Source: Streptomyces tailanensis
Lineage (GTDB): Bacteria > Actinomycetota > Actinomycetes > Streptomycetales > Streptomycetaceae
Assembly (NCBI RefSeq): GCF_008386495.1
Contig: NZ_VTHJ01000013.1
Span: 62,001 to 126,000, forward strand
DNA: 64,000 nucleotides
Direction: 5' to 3'
A model generated the notes under the pieces. The model was not told the DNA's origin. It worked only from the letters and a program-made list of their open reading frames with translations, and searched no databases. Both the position numbers and the translations under genes were made by a program. Positions 8,645-18,400 of this stretch are shown in pieces; positions within the stretch are counted from its first letter, which is position 1, and every line of letters starts with the position of its first letter.

Positions 8645-9742
8645 ATGGAGATCGACGGCACGCCACTCGACGAACTCGCCTGCTCCTGGGGCGAGATGCA
8701 GGACTGTTACCTGTATCCGTCCAGCGACGAGTACAACGGGCCGGTCCTCGACTGCGCCGCCCGCCTCGTCGCCGACCCCGGAGGTGAGACCGCGTATGTG
8801 TGGACGCTCGGGCTGGTGATCACGGCCCCCTACCTCGCGGGGCTGCCGAGCGGAGAGGCGACGGAGGTGTTCGAGGGCGGGGAGGTCCGGCAGACGGCCG
8901 AAGCCGCGCTGAGGGCCGCCGATGGCCATCTGCGCGAGCGGCCGTGCGACCACGACACGCACCCGTACCGCACCCATGAAGAGGGGAGCGACGAGGACCT
9001 TCCCGGGCTGCTGCCCATGCTCGCCGACGAGAGCGCCGAGTGGTACGAGGACCGTCCCCGGGAGGAGTGGCTCTGCCCGCGCAATGTCGCCGGGTTCGCA
9101 CGGATCGCCCTGGACATCATCGAGCCGGGCCAAGTCGCGGACGTCCCGCCCCGGTTGCCGATGGAGGACCGCGAGGACATCGACACGCTGGAAGCGCTGC
9201 TGGAGCTCTACCCCAAGGCGGGGACGGACGCCGAGAGCACGATCGCCTCGCAGGGCTGGAACCTCTCCCTCGCGGAGCCCGCCGACCGTCCCGGACGCCT
9301 CCAGGCCGTACGGGGGGTGAGCTGGCACGCGGTCTCCGGCCTGATCCGGGACAAGTCCGTCCTCGACGACCTGATCGACAGCGTCGAGAAGGTCCTGCCC
9401 GACTTCGCCGACGCGACCTGCGACCACGACGCGCACCCGCGCCTGTCCGGCAGCGGCACGTCCGCCACCCTGCTCGGCATCACCCTGAGCAGCCCCGGCG
9501 GACGGGCCGTCTACGCACGGGACCGCCACTCCTATTTCTACGGAGACGTCCCGCTGGACCAGGTGGTGTGTCCGGTGTTCATGGCGGAGGTGGGGCGGGA
9601 GACGCTGGCCGAGTTGCGCGAGGGGCGCGACCGGCTCTTCGGGCCCCGCGAAACCTCGCATCTCGACGCCGAGTACCTGCGGGTGGATGGACGGCTGGAG
9701 ATCGAGAAGATCGTGGGGCGGCCCGACGGCGGGGAGCGGTGA
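8645..9742 (+). CDS. hypothetical protein with two CDHDxHP motifs
   Basis: I recognise no family. The 365-aa protein is soluble and acidic, with no signal peptide or membrane segment. Two copies of an identical motif, CDHDTHP (residues 101-107) and CDHDAHP (259-265), suggest a duplicated domain and possible Zn or other transition-metal binding. The first is followed by further His and acidic residues (YRTHEEGSDED). The ATG at 8645 is preferred because GGAAG lies 8 bp upstream and the Zur-like box then falls in the promoter region; the frame is open back to 8555. It diverges from a metal-type importer operon and overlaps the next small gene (TGATG). Metal binding is inference. Confidence 0.75.
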   Translation: MEIDGTPLDELACSWGEMQDCYLYPSSDEYNGPVLDCAARLVADPGGETAYVWTLGLVITAPYLAGLPSGEATEVFEGGEVRQTAEAALRAADGHLRERPCDHDTHPYRTHEEGSDEDLPGLLPMLADESAEWYEDRPREEWLCPRNVAGFARIALDIIEPGQVADVPPRLPMEDREDIDTLEALLELYPKAGTDAESTIASQGWNLSLAEPADRPGRLQAVRGVSWHAVSGLIRDKSVLDDLIDSVEKVLPDFADATCDHDAHPRLSGSGTSATLLGITLSSPGGRAVYARDRHSYFYGDVPLDQVVCPVFMAEVGRETLAELREGRDRLFGPRETSHLDAEYLRVDGRLEIEKIVGRPDGGER

Positions 9743-9885
9743 TGGCGCGCAAGGAGTTCCCGCCCGCCGGAGACGTCCGCAGCGTGGAGTCGTGGACTTG
9801 CCCTCGGTTCGCCGCGGAGATCGCCGAGAAGAGCGTCGAACGGCTGGAGGGTCTGTACGAGGAGGACGCCGAGGGTGAGTGGTAA
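9742..9885 (+). CDS. small hypothetical protein, 47 aa
   Basis: The ATG overlaps the upstream stop as TGATG and GGGGAG lies 7 bp before it, so it is likely translationally coupled to the CDHDxHP protein. The product begins MARKEFPPAGDV and ends in an acidic tail (LYEEDAEGEW), with one Cys in WTCPRF. No family is recognised. Its strict coupling suggests a shared function with the 365-aa neighbour. Confidence 0.65.
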   Translation: MARKEFPPAGDVRSVESWTCPRFAAEIAEKSVERLEGLYEEDAEGEW

Positions 9886-9990
9886 CGGCCGTACCGGGGC
9901 AGGTTGTCACCGGGTGTGGCAGCTCCCGTACAGTCCGTGGTGGCGGTGCCCCGTAACGGACCAGCCCAGCGGTCGACCAGGAGAAGAAGC

Positions 9991-11337
9991 ATGGACACCC
10001 AAGCCGGCAGCCACGGCTCCCTTCCGCACGTTCCCGGCACCGGGCGGCCGGTTCCCGAAGCCGAGCCCGGGCTCGTGAAGGGGTGGCATGCCGAGGGAGG
10101 CGAGCTGATCGACCTGCTGTCCCTGGTGCGCGAACAGTGCGGCGGTGTCGCCGCGTTCCGCCTCGGACCGGCTCCCACTGTGCTGGTCACCGACCCGGAC
10201 GCGGTCCAGCACGTACTCGCCCGGCAGCCGGACCGGTACGTCAAACGCTCGCACCGGGCCCGGTTGCTGGTCGGCGACGGCGTCCTCTCCGCCACCGGCG
10301 CGGCGTGGAAGCGGCAACGCCGCCTGCTGCAGGCCCAGTTCACCGGTACCGGCATGCGCCGCTACGAACAGCGGGTCGTCGAGGCCGCCCGGACCACCGC
10401 CCGGCGCTGGGACGCGTACGCCCGTACCGGTCAGACCTTCGACGTCGGGCGGGAGATGCACCGCTTCGCCCTGGACGCCATCTGGCGCTCCCTCACCGGA
10501 CACCCCCTCGATGACGACACCGAGCGCGAACTGGGCGCCGTGCAAACCGTGGGGGCGGCCCTGCCGGCCCTGCCCGCCGATGTCACCGAGGCCCGGGGCG
10601 CCGTCGCCGCCGATCTCGCCCGGATCGACGCGGTCGCCCGGCACGCCATCGAGGCCGCCCGCGCCGGGGAGATCGGCCCCGACGGCCCCGGGCTGCTGCA
10701 CGTTCTGACCGACGCCGCCGCCGAACGCCCCGAGTACACCGGCCAGTTGATCCGCGACGAACTGGTCACGCTGCTCGCCGCCGGACACGAGACCACCGCC
10801 ACCACCCTGACCTGGCTCTACCTGCTCCTCGACCGCTACCCTGCCGCCCGCGAACAGGCCCTCGCCGCCGGGGAAGAAGGCTCGGCGGAACGCCGCCAGG
10901 CAGTCCAGGCCCTGGTCCACGAGACGCTCCGGCTCCACCCGACGGTGTGGGTCCTGCCCCGCCACGCCGCCGAGGACGACACCCTCGCCGGTTACGCCGT
11001 CGAAGCGGGCACCGACCTCCTGGTCTGCCCGTACCTCACGCACCGCGATCCCGAACTGTGGCCGGAACCGGAGCACTTCGACCCCCGGCGCTTCCTCACC
11101 CCGGGCGGCTGCCCCGCCCACCTGGGCGCCTACTTCCCCTTCGGCATCGGCCCCCGCGCCTGCCTGGGCCTGCAATTCGCACTCCGCGAATCGACCATCC
11201 TGCTCGAACACCTGCTCCCGGCCCACACCCTGGCCTTCCACTCCCTCCCAACAAAAGCGGAGTACGGCATCACGGTCCGCCCTGCCGGTCCCACCCCCGC
11301 GACCTGCAGCCGGCCCGCACAGCCCGCACCGATGTAG
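9991..11337 (+). CDS. cytochrome P450
   Basis: This is a haem monooxygenase of 448 aa with no membrane anchor, so it is a soluble bacterial type needing separate ferredoxin partners. The oxygen-activation I-helix motif AGHETT lies at 264-269, the ExxR motif ETLR at 311-314, and the haem-ligand motif FGIGPRACLG has Cys391. The ATG at 9991 follows AGGAGA at 9979-9984. No ferredoxin, reductase or terpene synthase gene is adjacent, so the substrate cannot be inferred. The downstream gene is a large secreted protein and does not look functionally linked. Confidence 0.95.
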   Translation: MDTQAGSHGSLPHVPGTGRPVPEAEPGLVKGWHAEGGELIDLLSLVREQCGGVAAFRLGPAPTVLVTDPDAVQHVLARQPDRYVKRSHRARLLVGDGVLSATGAAWKRQRRLLQAQFTGTGMRRYEQRVVEAARTTARRWDAYARTGQTFDVGREMHRFALDAIWRSLTGHPLDDDTERELGAVQTVGAALPALPADVTEARGAVAADLARIDAVARHAIEAARAGEIGPDGPGLLHVLTDAAAERPEYTGQLIRDELVTLLAAGHETTATTLTWLYLLLDRYPAAREQALAAGEEGSAERRQAVQALVHETLRLHPTVWVLPRHAAEDDTLAGYAVEAGTDLLVCPYLTHRDPELWPEPEHFDPRRFLTPGGCPAHLGAYFPFGIGPRACLGLQFALRESTILLEHLLPAHTLAFHSLPTKAEYGITVRPAGPTPATCSRPAQPAPM

Positions 11338-11389
11338 GTTCTTGAAGTCGCGCGGAACGCTGATGTGCCGGGTGCTGCCGCCAACGCTT

Positions 11390-11454
11390 CCCTCTGCGCG
11401 GGTGCGGATTGTCCTGGATGGCAATGCTGAGGGAAACCTGTGCAGAGGGATTTT
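11390..11454 (+). promoter_or_regulatory. long stem-loop with T-tract between the P450 and LamG genes
   Basis: CCCTCTGC (11390-11397) and GCAGAGGG (11442-11449) pair perfectly across 44 nt and are followed by ATTTTCC. It may terminate P450 transcription or form an RNA element in the leader of the secreted LamG gene, whose start is 70-120 bp further on. Confidence 0.35.
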
Positions 11455-11524
11455 CCGGTCAAGTTCTGTTTTTTGCGGGGCAGTTGAGACAAGTGAGCTC
11501 TTGCCCGATGCTGTGAGTAACCCT

Positions 11525-14500
11525 ATGGTCCCCTCGGTCAAGCTGAGCGATCTTGGGGATGGGACGGGGCTTGTGAACCGGGGTGGGGCGGGGCGTGCGC
11601 TGAGCGCGTTGCTCATGTCAACCGCATTGATGTGCGGTGGGGTTCAGGTGGGAGGCACGGCCTTCGCGGCCGGTACGGACCTCCTGGACGGCGGGTCGGT
11701 CGAGGCGGCGCGGTCGTTGGCGTCGGCGGAGAAGCCGGAGCCGATGTCGAAGGCCGAGGCCTCGGCGAACGACGGGAGCTCGGAGTCCACGAAGGCGGCG
11801 CAGGACGCGCTCGCGGCGGCCGCGGCGACGGGTGCTCAGGTGGAAGTGCCCGAGCTGCGCACCGAGTACGCGACGACGTATGCGAACCCGGACGGGGTGT
11901 CCTTCACGCTGGAGGACTCCGCGGTTCCGGTGCGGGTGAAGGGCGCGGGCGGTTGGGCCACTCCCGACGCCACGCTTGAGGTGCGTTCGGACGGGTCGGT
12001 CGGGCCGAAGGCCGCGGCCGTCGACCTGTCCTTCTCCGGCGGCGGGGACGGCTCCGACCTGCTGAAGATCGCGCGCGACGGGCGTTCGCTGTCCCTGGGG
12101 TGGCCCGGTGAGTTGCCCGAGCCCGTGCTGGACGGGGATTCCGCGCTGTACAGCGAGGTCCTGCCGGGTGTGGACCTGAAGCTGACGGCGTCGGTCGAGG
12201 GCTTCCGTGAGGTGCTGATCGTCAAGTCGGCTCAGGCGGCGGCGAGCGAGGAGCTGGCCGAGGTGTCGTTCGCGCTGGACACGGCAGGCCTGGACGTCAA
12301 GGAGACCGCCGCCGGTGGGATGGAGGCGGTGGACGGCGACGGCGTGTCCGTGTTCCGGTCGCCGCAGGCGCAGATGTGGGACTCGGCGGGCAGCGCTGCA
12401 CAGTCCTCGCTCAGCACGCAGTTGACGACCGCGGCGAGCGACGAGAGCGAGGAGCCCGCGGATGGCGCCTCGACGACGGACGGCTCCGACGGCCCCTCCG
12501 ACGGCTCCGCCCTCGCGCTGCTCCCGATCGACGTCACCGATGACGAGCTGGCCCTCACCCCCGACCCGCAGCTGCTCCAGGACGCGGTGTTCCCCCTGTA
12601 CATCGACCCCACCGTCACCTGGTCCGAGGCCGAACGCACGCTGCTGCGCAGCGACGGCTACGCCGACTACGCATGGACCAACGGTGACGACGACGAGGGC
12701 AAGGGCATGGGGTACTGCGGTACCTATGTCACCGGCGGCTACGCCTACTACTGCGGCTCGGGTTACAAACAGCGGCTGTACTTCGAGTTCTCGCCCAGCT
12801 CGCTGAAGGGCAAGCACGTGCTGGACGCGACCTTCCGGGTGACCGAGACGTGGTCGATGTCGTGCACGGCGTCATGGGTGAACCTGACGCGTACGAACGG
12901 GATCTCGTCGTCCTCCGACTGGCCGGGGCCGTCCTCGCTGGACCTCATGGTCGACCGATACGTCGCCGCCGGCCGGGGCAGCGCCTGCGACCCCTCGCAG
13001 CCGAGCGCGGAGATCGAGTTCAACGACAACGCGGAGGAGACGAACGAGAACCTCACCTCCACGGTGAAGAACTTCGCCGCCGGCAAGTTCTCCCGTCTGC
13101 CGCTGATGCTGCGCGCGACGGACGAGTCGGACCCGAACTCCTGGAAGCGGTTCAAGAACAACGCCGTGCTGTCGGTGAAGTTCGTCGGACTGCCCGCGAC
13201 GCCGACCGGGATCGGCATCGTCACGGGTGACGGCACGGCCTGCGAGAAGGACTCCGGTGACCCGGCGATCGTCTCGGACCCGACGCCTTCGCTGGCGGCG
13301 ACCGCGCAGACCAAGTCCGGCGGCGAGAACGACGCGAGCCTGAAAATCTACTTCGACATCGACAAGAAGGCCGGTGACGGGACGTGGTCGGACGCCGCGG
13401 CAGGCAACGGCAATCTGCGTCCGGCCGACGGGGACGGCTATGTCGGTGACGGGAAGAAGGTCACGATCGCCTGGTCCACGCTGAGCGAGGACGTGCTGTA
13501 CCGGTACCGGGCATGGACCCGCTCGTACTACAACGACGGCGACAGCTGGTTGTCCGGGTCGTCGAACGCCTCCACCACCGGCTGGTGCTACTTCCAGGTG
13601 GACCCGACCCGCCCGCTGAAGCCGACGATCGCGATCACCTCTCCGTACTCGGAGTGCACCGCCAACGCGTGCGCGTCGGCGGGTGGTCCGGGCATCGCGG
13701 CGTCGTTCACGTTCACCGCGGCGGACGGGGACACGAACGTGGCCTACCAGTACAAGCTGTCCACGGACACGGCGTGGTCCTCGGAGATCAGCGGCAACAA
13801 GGTGACCGCGTCGGTGACCCCGGACACGGAAGGCACGTACCGGCTGTATGCGCGGGCCAAGGACAGCCTCGGCCGTTGGGGTGCGCAGAACCTGATCGAC
13901 TTCAAGGTCTCCGACGGTGAGGCGCCGCAGGCCGAGTGGCACTTCGACGAGGCGTCCGGCTCCGCGGTGGACTCCGGTACCGGGGTGGACGCGGACGAGG
14001 ACACGCTGGTGCTGTCGGCCTCCGGAGCCGCGCGGGACGGTCGCGGGCGCCGGGGCACGGATGTGGACACCGGCGTGGAGGACACCAGCCTTCTGCTGGA
14101 CGGCAGTTCGGGATATGCGGCCACGGACGGGGCGGTGCTCGACACCAGCGGCACCTACACCGTGTCGGCGTGGGTGCGCCTCGACGACATCACCAAGCCG
14201 CAGGTGCTTCTCTCGCAGAGCGGTTCGCTCCACAGCCCGTTCTATGTGCTCTACAACCCCGTCTCCGGCAGGTGGGGCATGGCCACCACCAGTTCGGACA
14301 CCAGCTCCGCCACCGCCTCCTATTCCTATATGGCCGCGCCCACGGCCGCGAACAGGTGGACGCATCTGGCATTCGTCCACAATGCCACCACCCAGACGAT
14401 GCGGCTGATCGTCAACGGCGAGTGGTACATCGAGAAGGCGGCCGCGGGCGGCTGGAGTTCCTCGGGGAATCTGCAGGTCGGGCGTGGGCTGTTGGACGGG

Positions 14501-15325
14501 GTGTTCCAGTATCCCCTGGACGGCAGCGTGGATGAGGTCAAGGCGTGGCAACGAGGGCTGAGCTTCTCCGAGATCGCCCGGGAGGCCCGTGCGCTGAACC
14601 CCACCACGGGTGACCAGTACGCCGAACTGACCGCGCACTGGGACGCCGCCACGGCCGAGTCGGGTGCGACCACGCTGACGGACGCCTCCGGGTACGGGCG
14701 GGCCCTGACCGTCTCCGGCGGTGCCGGCACCGACGGTGAGGCGATCGTGCTGGACGGTACGGACGACGCGGCCTCCTCGGACGGAGTCGTGGACGACACC
14801 GGTTCGTTCACTGTGACGACTGTGGTCAGTCCCGATCTGGAGGCACTCGCCGCGAAGGGCACGGGCTACGTCGCCCAGGTCGTCGGCAAGCGGGACAAGG
14901 ACGGCACGTCCAACTGGGGCGTCTTCTTCGAGGTGACCGGATCATCGACGGTCGCCGTCGAGACCAGCGACGGCGACATCGTCGAGAAGACAGTGGCGAC
15001 GGGCTTCTGGCACTTCGGCCGCTACAACGACGACGGCACCTTCACCTCGCAGGTCAGCGAGGAAGCCACCACCGACAGCGGCGAGGTCCGGATCACCGGC
15101 GTCTACAACGCACAGGACGGCATCGCGGCCCTGTATCTCAACGACAACCTCCAGTACACGGCCTTGTCCTATGCGACGGACTTCAGCGCGGAGGCCCTAG
15201 CCGTGGGCAACGGTTACACCTCCGGCGCCTGGGGACACCATCTGCCGGGTGCGGTGAGCGAGGTTCGGTTGTGGGCCGGGGCGGCGTCGGACACCGACCA
15301 GATCACCTCCATGCTCGGCGAATAG
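11525..15325 (+). CDS. large secreted LamG/concanavalin-like domain protein
   Basis: This exported protein of about 1267 aa is encoded just before the Rhs-toxin gene and is probably its partner. A Sec signal peptide (RALSALLMSTALMCGG...TAFAAG) opens the protein. A beta-rich region follows, then a Cys-containing DNRLRE-like region (about residues 370-560), a fibronectin-like segment, and two C-terminal LamG-type jelly-roll domains: the first around EWHFDEASGSAVDSG to the SVDEVKAWQRGLS motif, the second around HWDAATAESGATTLTDASGYGR. The ATG at 11525 is an uncertain start. The GTG at 11573 gives a more typical signal peptide (MNRGGAGRALSALL) with a G-rich stretch upstream. Similar proteins accompany Rhs proteins in Streptomyces. 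Confidence 0.8.
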   Translation: MVPSVKLSDLGDGTGLVNRGGAGRALSALLMSTALMCGGVQVGGTAFAAGTDLLDGGSVEAARSLASAEKPEPMSKAEASANDGSSESTKAAQDALAAAAATGAQVEVPELRTEYATTYANPDGVSFTLEDSAVPVRVKGAGGWATPDATLEVRSDGSVGPKAAAVDLSFSGGGDGSDLLKIARDGRSLSLGWPGELPEPVLDGDSALYSEVLPGVDLKLTASVEGFREVLIVKSAQAAASEELAEVSFALDTAGLDVKETAAGGMEAVDGDGVSVFRSPQAQMWDSAGSAAQSSLSTQLTTAASDESEEPADGASTTDGSDGPSDGSALALLPIDVTDDELALTPDPQLLQDAVFPLYIDPTVTWSEAERTLLRSDGYADYAWTNGDDDEGKGMGYCGTYVTGGYAYYCGSGYKQRLYFEFSPSSLKGKHVLDATFRVTETWSMSCTASWVNLTRTNGISSSSDWPGPSSLDLMVDRYVAAGRGSACDPSQPSAEIEFNDNAEETNENLTSTVKNFAAGKFSRLPLMLRATDESDPNSWKRFKNNAVLSVKFVGLPATPTGIGIVTGDGTACEKDSGDPAIVSDPTPSLAATAQTKSGGENDASLKIYFDIDKKAGDGTWSDAAAGNGNLRPADGDGYVGDGKKVTIAWSTLSEDVLYRYRAWTRSYYNDGDSWLSGSSNASTTGWCYFQVDPTRPLKPTIAITSPYSECTANACASAGGPGIAASFTFTAADGDTNVAYQYKLSTDTAWSSEISGNKVTASVTPDTEGTYRLYARAKDSLGRWGAQNLIDFKVSDGEAPQAEWHFDEASGSAVDSGTGVDADEDTLVLSASGAARDGRGRRGTDVDTGVEDTSLLLDGSSGYAATDGAVLDTSGTYTVSAWVRLDDITKPQVLLSQSGSLHSPFYVLYNPVSGRWGMATTSSDTSSATASYSYMAAPTAANRWTHLAFVHNATTQTMRLIVNGEWYIEKAAAGGWSSSGNLQVGRGLLDGVFQYPLDGSVDEVKAWQRGLSFSEIAREARALNPTTGDQYAELTAHWDAATAESGATTLTDASGYGRALTVSGGAGTDGEAIVLDGTDDAASSDGVVDDTGSFTVTTVVSPDLEALAAKGTGYVAQVVGKRDKDGTSNWGVFFEVTGSSTVAVETSDGDIVEKTVATGFWHFGRYNDDGTFTSQVSEEATTDSGEVRITGVYNAQDGIAALYLNDNLQYTALSYATDFSAEALAVGNGYTSGAWGHHLPGAVSEVRLWAGAASDTDQITSMLGE

Positions 15326-15443
15326 GCAGACAGCCCACCAGCTGACAGCTGTCGGGCGGCGGTGATTTACCCCGCCGCCCGGCAGCCCCGCACGACTACG
15401 GCACACCCTTGATCTCTTTCACGCGACACGACGGGGCGACCAC

Positions 15444-18400
15444 GTGAGATATGGCATGAGCACATCACTCAGATGGCGAGGTGGACTGGTTGTCGTCACC
15501 GGCGCGTTGGTGGCCTCGCTGCTGACACCGGTGGCCTTCGCCGCCGACGCGGATCCGCTGGGCCGGCTCGCGACCCAGAAGGAGCGGGTCAGCAAGGTCC
15601 GTGAGGTCACCGGCCTCGGCGCGAAGAAAGCCCGGGCGAAGGTCGCTGACAGCAAGGCCGACAACCAGGCGCAGGCCAAGCGGGCCCGTGCCGAGCAGAA
15701 CGCGTCCTGGCCGAAGGCGGGCGAGGCGTCGCTGGACCTGGCCGACGGCCGGGCCAAGGCCGCGCCGGGCGGACTCCCCGTCGTACTCACCCCGGCCAAG
15801 GACACGGCTCCCTCGGCCACCGTCGAGGTGCTGTCCCGCAAGGCGGCCGAAGCGGCCGGAGTCTCCGGCGTCCTCCTGACCGTGTCCGGCAACGGCAAGG
15901 CCAAACTCTCCCTGGACTACGGTGAGTTCGCCTCCGCTTACGGTGGCGGCTGGGCGGGCCGACTCCGCCTGGTGGAGCTGCCCGCGTGTGCGCTGACCAC
16001 ACCGGAGAAGGCGAAGTGCCGTGAGCAGCAGCCGCTGAAGTCATCGAACGACATCACCGCCCAGGAGCTGTCGGCGACCGTCGAACTCGACGGTGGTACG
16101 GGTGTGTCCACACAGCTGATGCGCGAGGCGAGCACGGCGGAGGCGACCGTCCTCGCCGCCACCGCCACGTCGGGTCAGTCCGCGTCCGGCTCCGGCGACT
16201 ACACGGCGTCCCCGCTGACGTCCTCGGCGACTTGGTCGGCGGGCAGTTCCTCGGGCTCCTTCACCTGGTCGTACGACATCGAGGTGCCGCCTGCCGCCGC
16301 CGGACCCGCACCGTCGCTGTCCCTCTCCTACGACTCGGGAAGCGTGGACGGTAAGACGGCGTCGACGAACAACCAGGCCACCCAGGTCGGCGAGGGCTTC
16401 AGCCTGACCTCGTCGTACGTCGAGCGCAGTTACGGCAGCTGTGACGAGGACGGGCACGAGGAGAAGTACGACCGCTGCTGGAAGTACGAGAACGCGTCGC
16501 TGGTGCTGAACGGCAAGTCGTCGGAGCTGGTCAAGGACGACACGTCGGGTGAGTGGCGGCTGAAGGACGACGACGCCGCCACGGTCACGCACTCCACCGA
16601 CGGCGACAACGCCGACAACAACGGCGAGTACTGGACGGTCGTCACCGGTGACGGCACGAAGTACGTGTTCGGTCTGAACAAGTTGTCCGGTGCGGGGGAC
16701 GAGCGCACCAACTCGGTGTGGACGGTACCGGTGTTCGGCGACGACGAGGGCGAGCCGTGTTACGACGCGACGTTCGCGTCGGCGTCCTGCACGCAGGCAT
16801 GGCGCTGGAACCTGGACTATGTCGAGGACACGCACGGCAACGCGATGTCGTACTGGTACACCAAGGAGTCCAACTCCTACGCGAAGAACGGCGCTTCGAC
16901 CGCCACCGCGACCTACACGCGCGGCGGCTACCTGACGAAGATCCTCTACGGCCAGCGGGCCGGCACGCTGTTCACCGCGGACGCCTCCGGCAAGGTCACG
17001 TTCGACTACAGCGAGCGCTGCACCGCCGACGACTGCTCGGAGCTGACCGACGGCACCTCCGACAACTGGCCGGATGTGCCCTTCGACGCGATCTGCGCGG
17101 CGGACGCCGACTGCGAGGAGAACCAGTCGCCGGCGTTCTTCACACGCAAGCGGCTGACCGGAATCAACACCTACTCGTGGTCGGCGTCGAGCAGCGCCTA
17201 CACCGAGGTCGACTCCTGGAAGCTGACCCAGCAGTTCCTGGACGGTGGTGACATCGGCGACACCTCCGACCAGACCCTGACGCTGAAATCCCTGACCCGT
17301 ACGGGCAAGAACGGCGACGACATCGCCCTCGACCCCATCACCTTCACGTACCAGATGCGGGAGAACCGGGTCGACGCCACCGACGACATCCTGCCGCTGA
17401 CCCGTCCCCGGATCGAGACGGTCACCTCGGAGACCGGTGCGATCACGACGGTGACGGTCTCGGAGCCGGAGTGTGTGCGCGGCTCCCACATGCCGGCCGC
17501 GGAGGACGACAACAGCCTCTCCTGCTATCCGCAGTACTGGAACATCAACGGCGCCGCGGAGGCGTCGGTCGACTGGTTCCACAAGTACCGGGTCACCGCG
17601 GTGTCGACGGCGGACCCGACGGGCCAGAACGAGGCGGTCTACAACTCGTACACGTACTCCGGCCCCGGCTGGCACTACAACGACGACCCGCTCACCCCCT
17701 CCGACGAGCGGACCTGGTCGCAGTGGCGCGGATACCGCAAGGTGACGGCATACACGGGCAGTTCGGACCTGACTCAGTCCAAGACCGTGTCCCTCTACCT
17801 CCAGGGCATGGACGGCGACAAGACCTCCTCGGGGACCCGCTCGGTGACCGAGGAAGGCCTGGAGCTCACCGGACTCACGGTCGCCGACATCACCGACTCC
17901 GACCCGTACTCCGGCTTCCTGCGGGAGCAGATCACCTATGACGGCTCGACGCCTGTCTCGGTGACGGTGAACACCCCGTGGAAATCCAAGACCGCGACTC
18001 AGCACAAAAGTTACGCGGACACCGAGGCGTACTACGTCCGCACGGAGAAGACCTCCACGCACACCTATCTGACGGGCACGTCGAGTTGGCGTACGTCCTC
18101 CACGGAGACGGTGTACGACGACTACGGCATGGCGGTCACCGTCCAGGACAACGGCGACGAGGCCGTCGACGACGACCAGACCTGCGCCCGCACCTGGTAT
18201 GCGCGCAATGACACGCTCGGCATCAACTCCCTTGTCTCCCGCAGCCGTACGGTCGGCCGGGTCTGCTCGGCGGCGGAGACGGACCTGTCCCTGCCCACGA
18301 ACAGCGAGACCCGCGGGGACGTGCTGTCCGACGCGGCGACGGTCTACGACAACACCTCCGCCACGGCCTGGACCGCATCCCAGTCGCCGACCAAGGGTGA

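Noticed and set aside
9991..11337. Part of a natural-product gene cluster
   Set aside because: The P450 stands alone: no synthase, ferredoxin or tailoring genes flank it.
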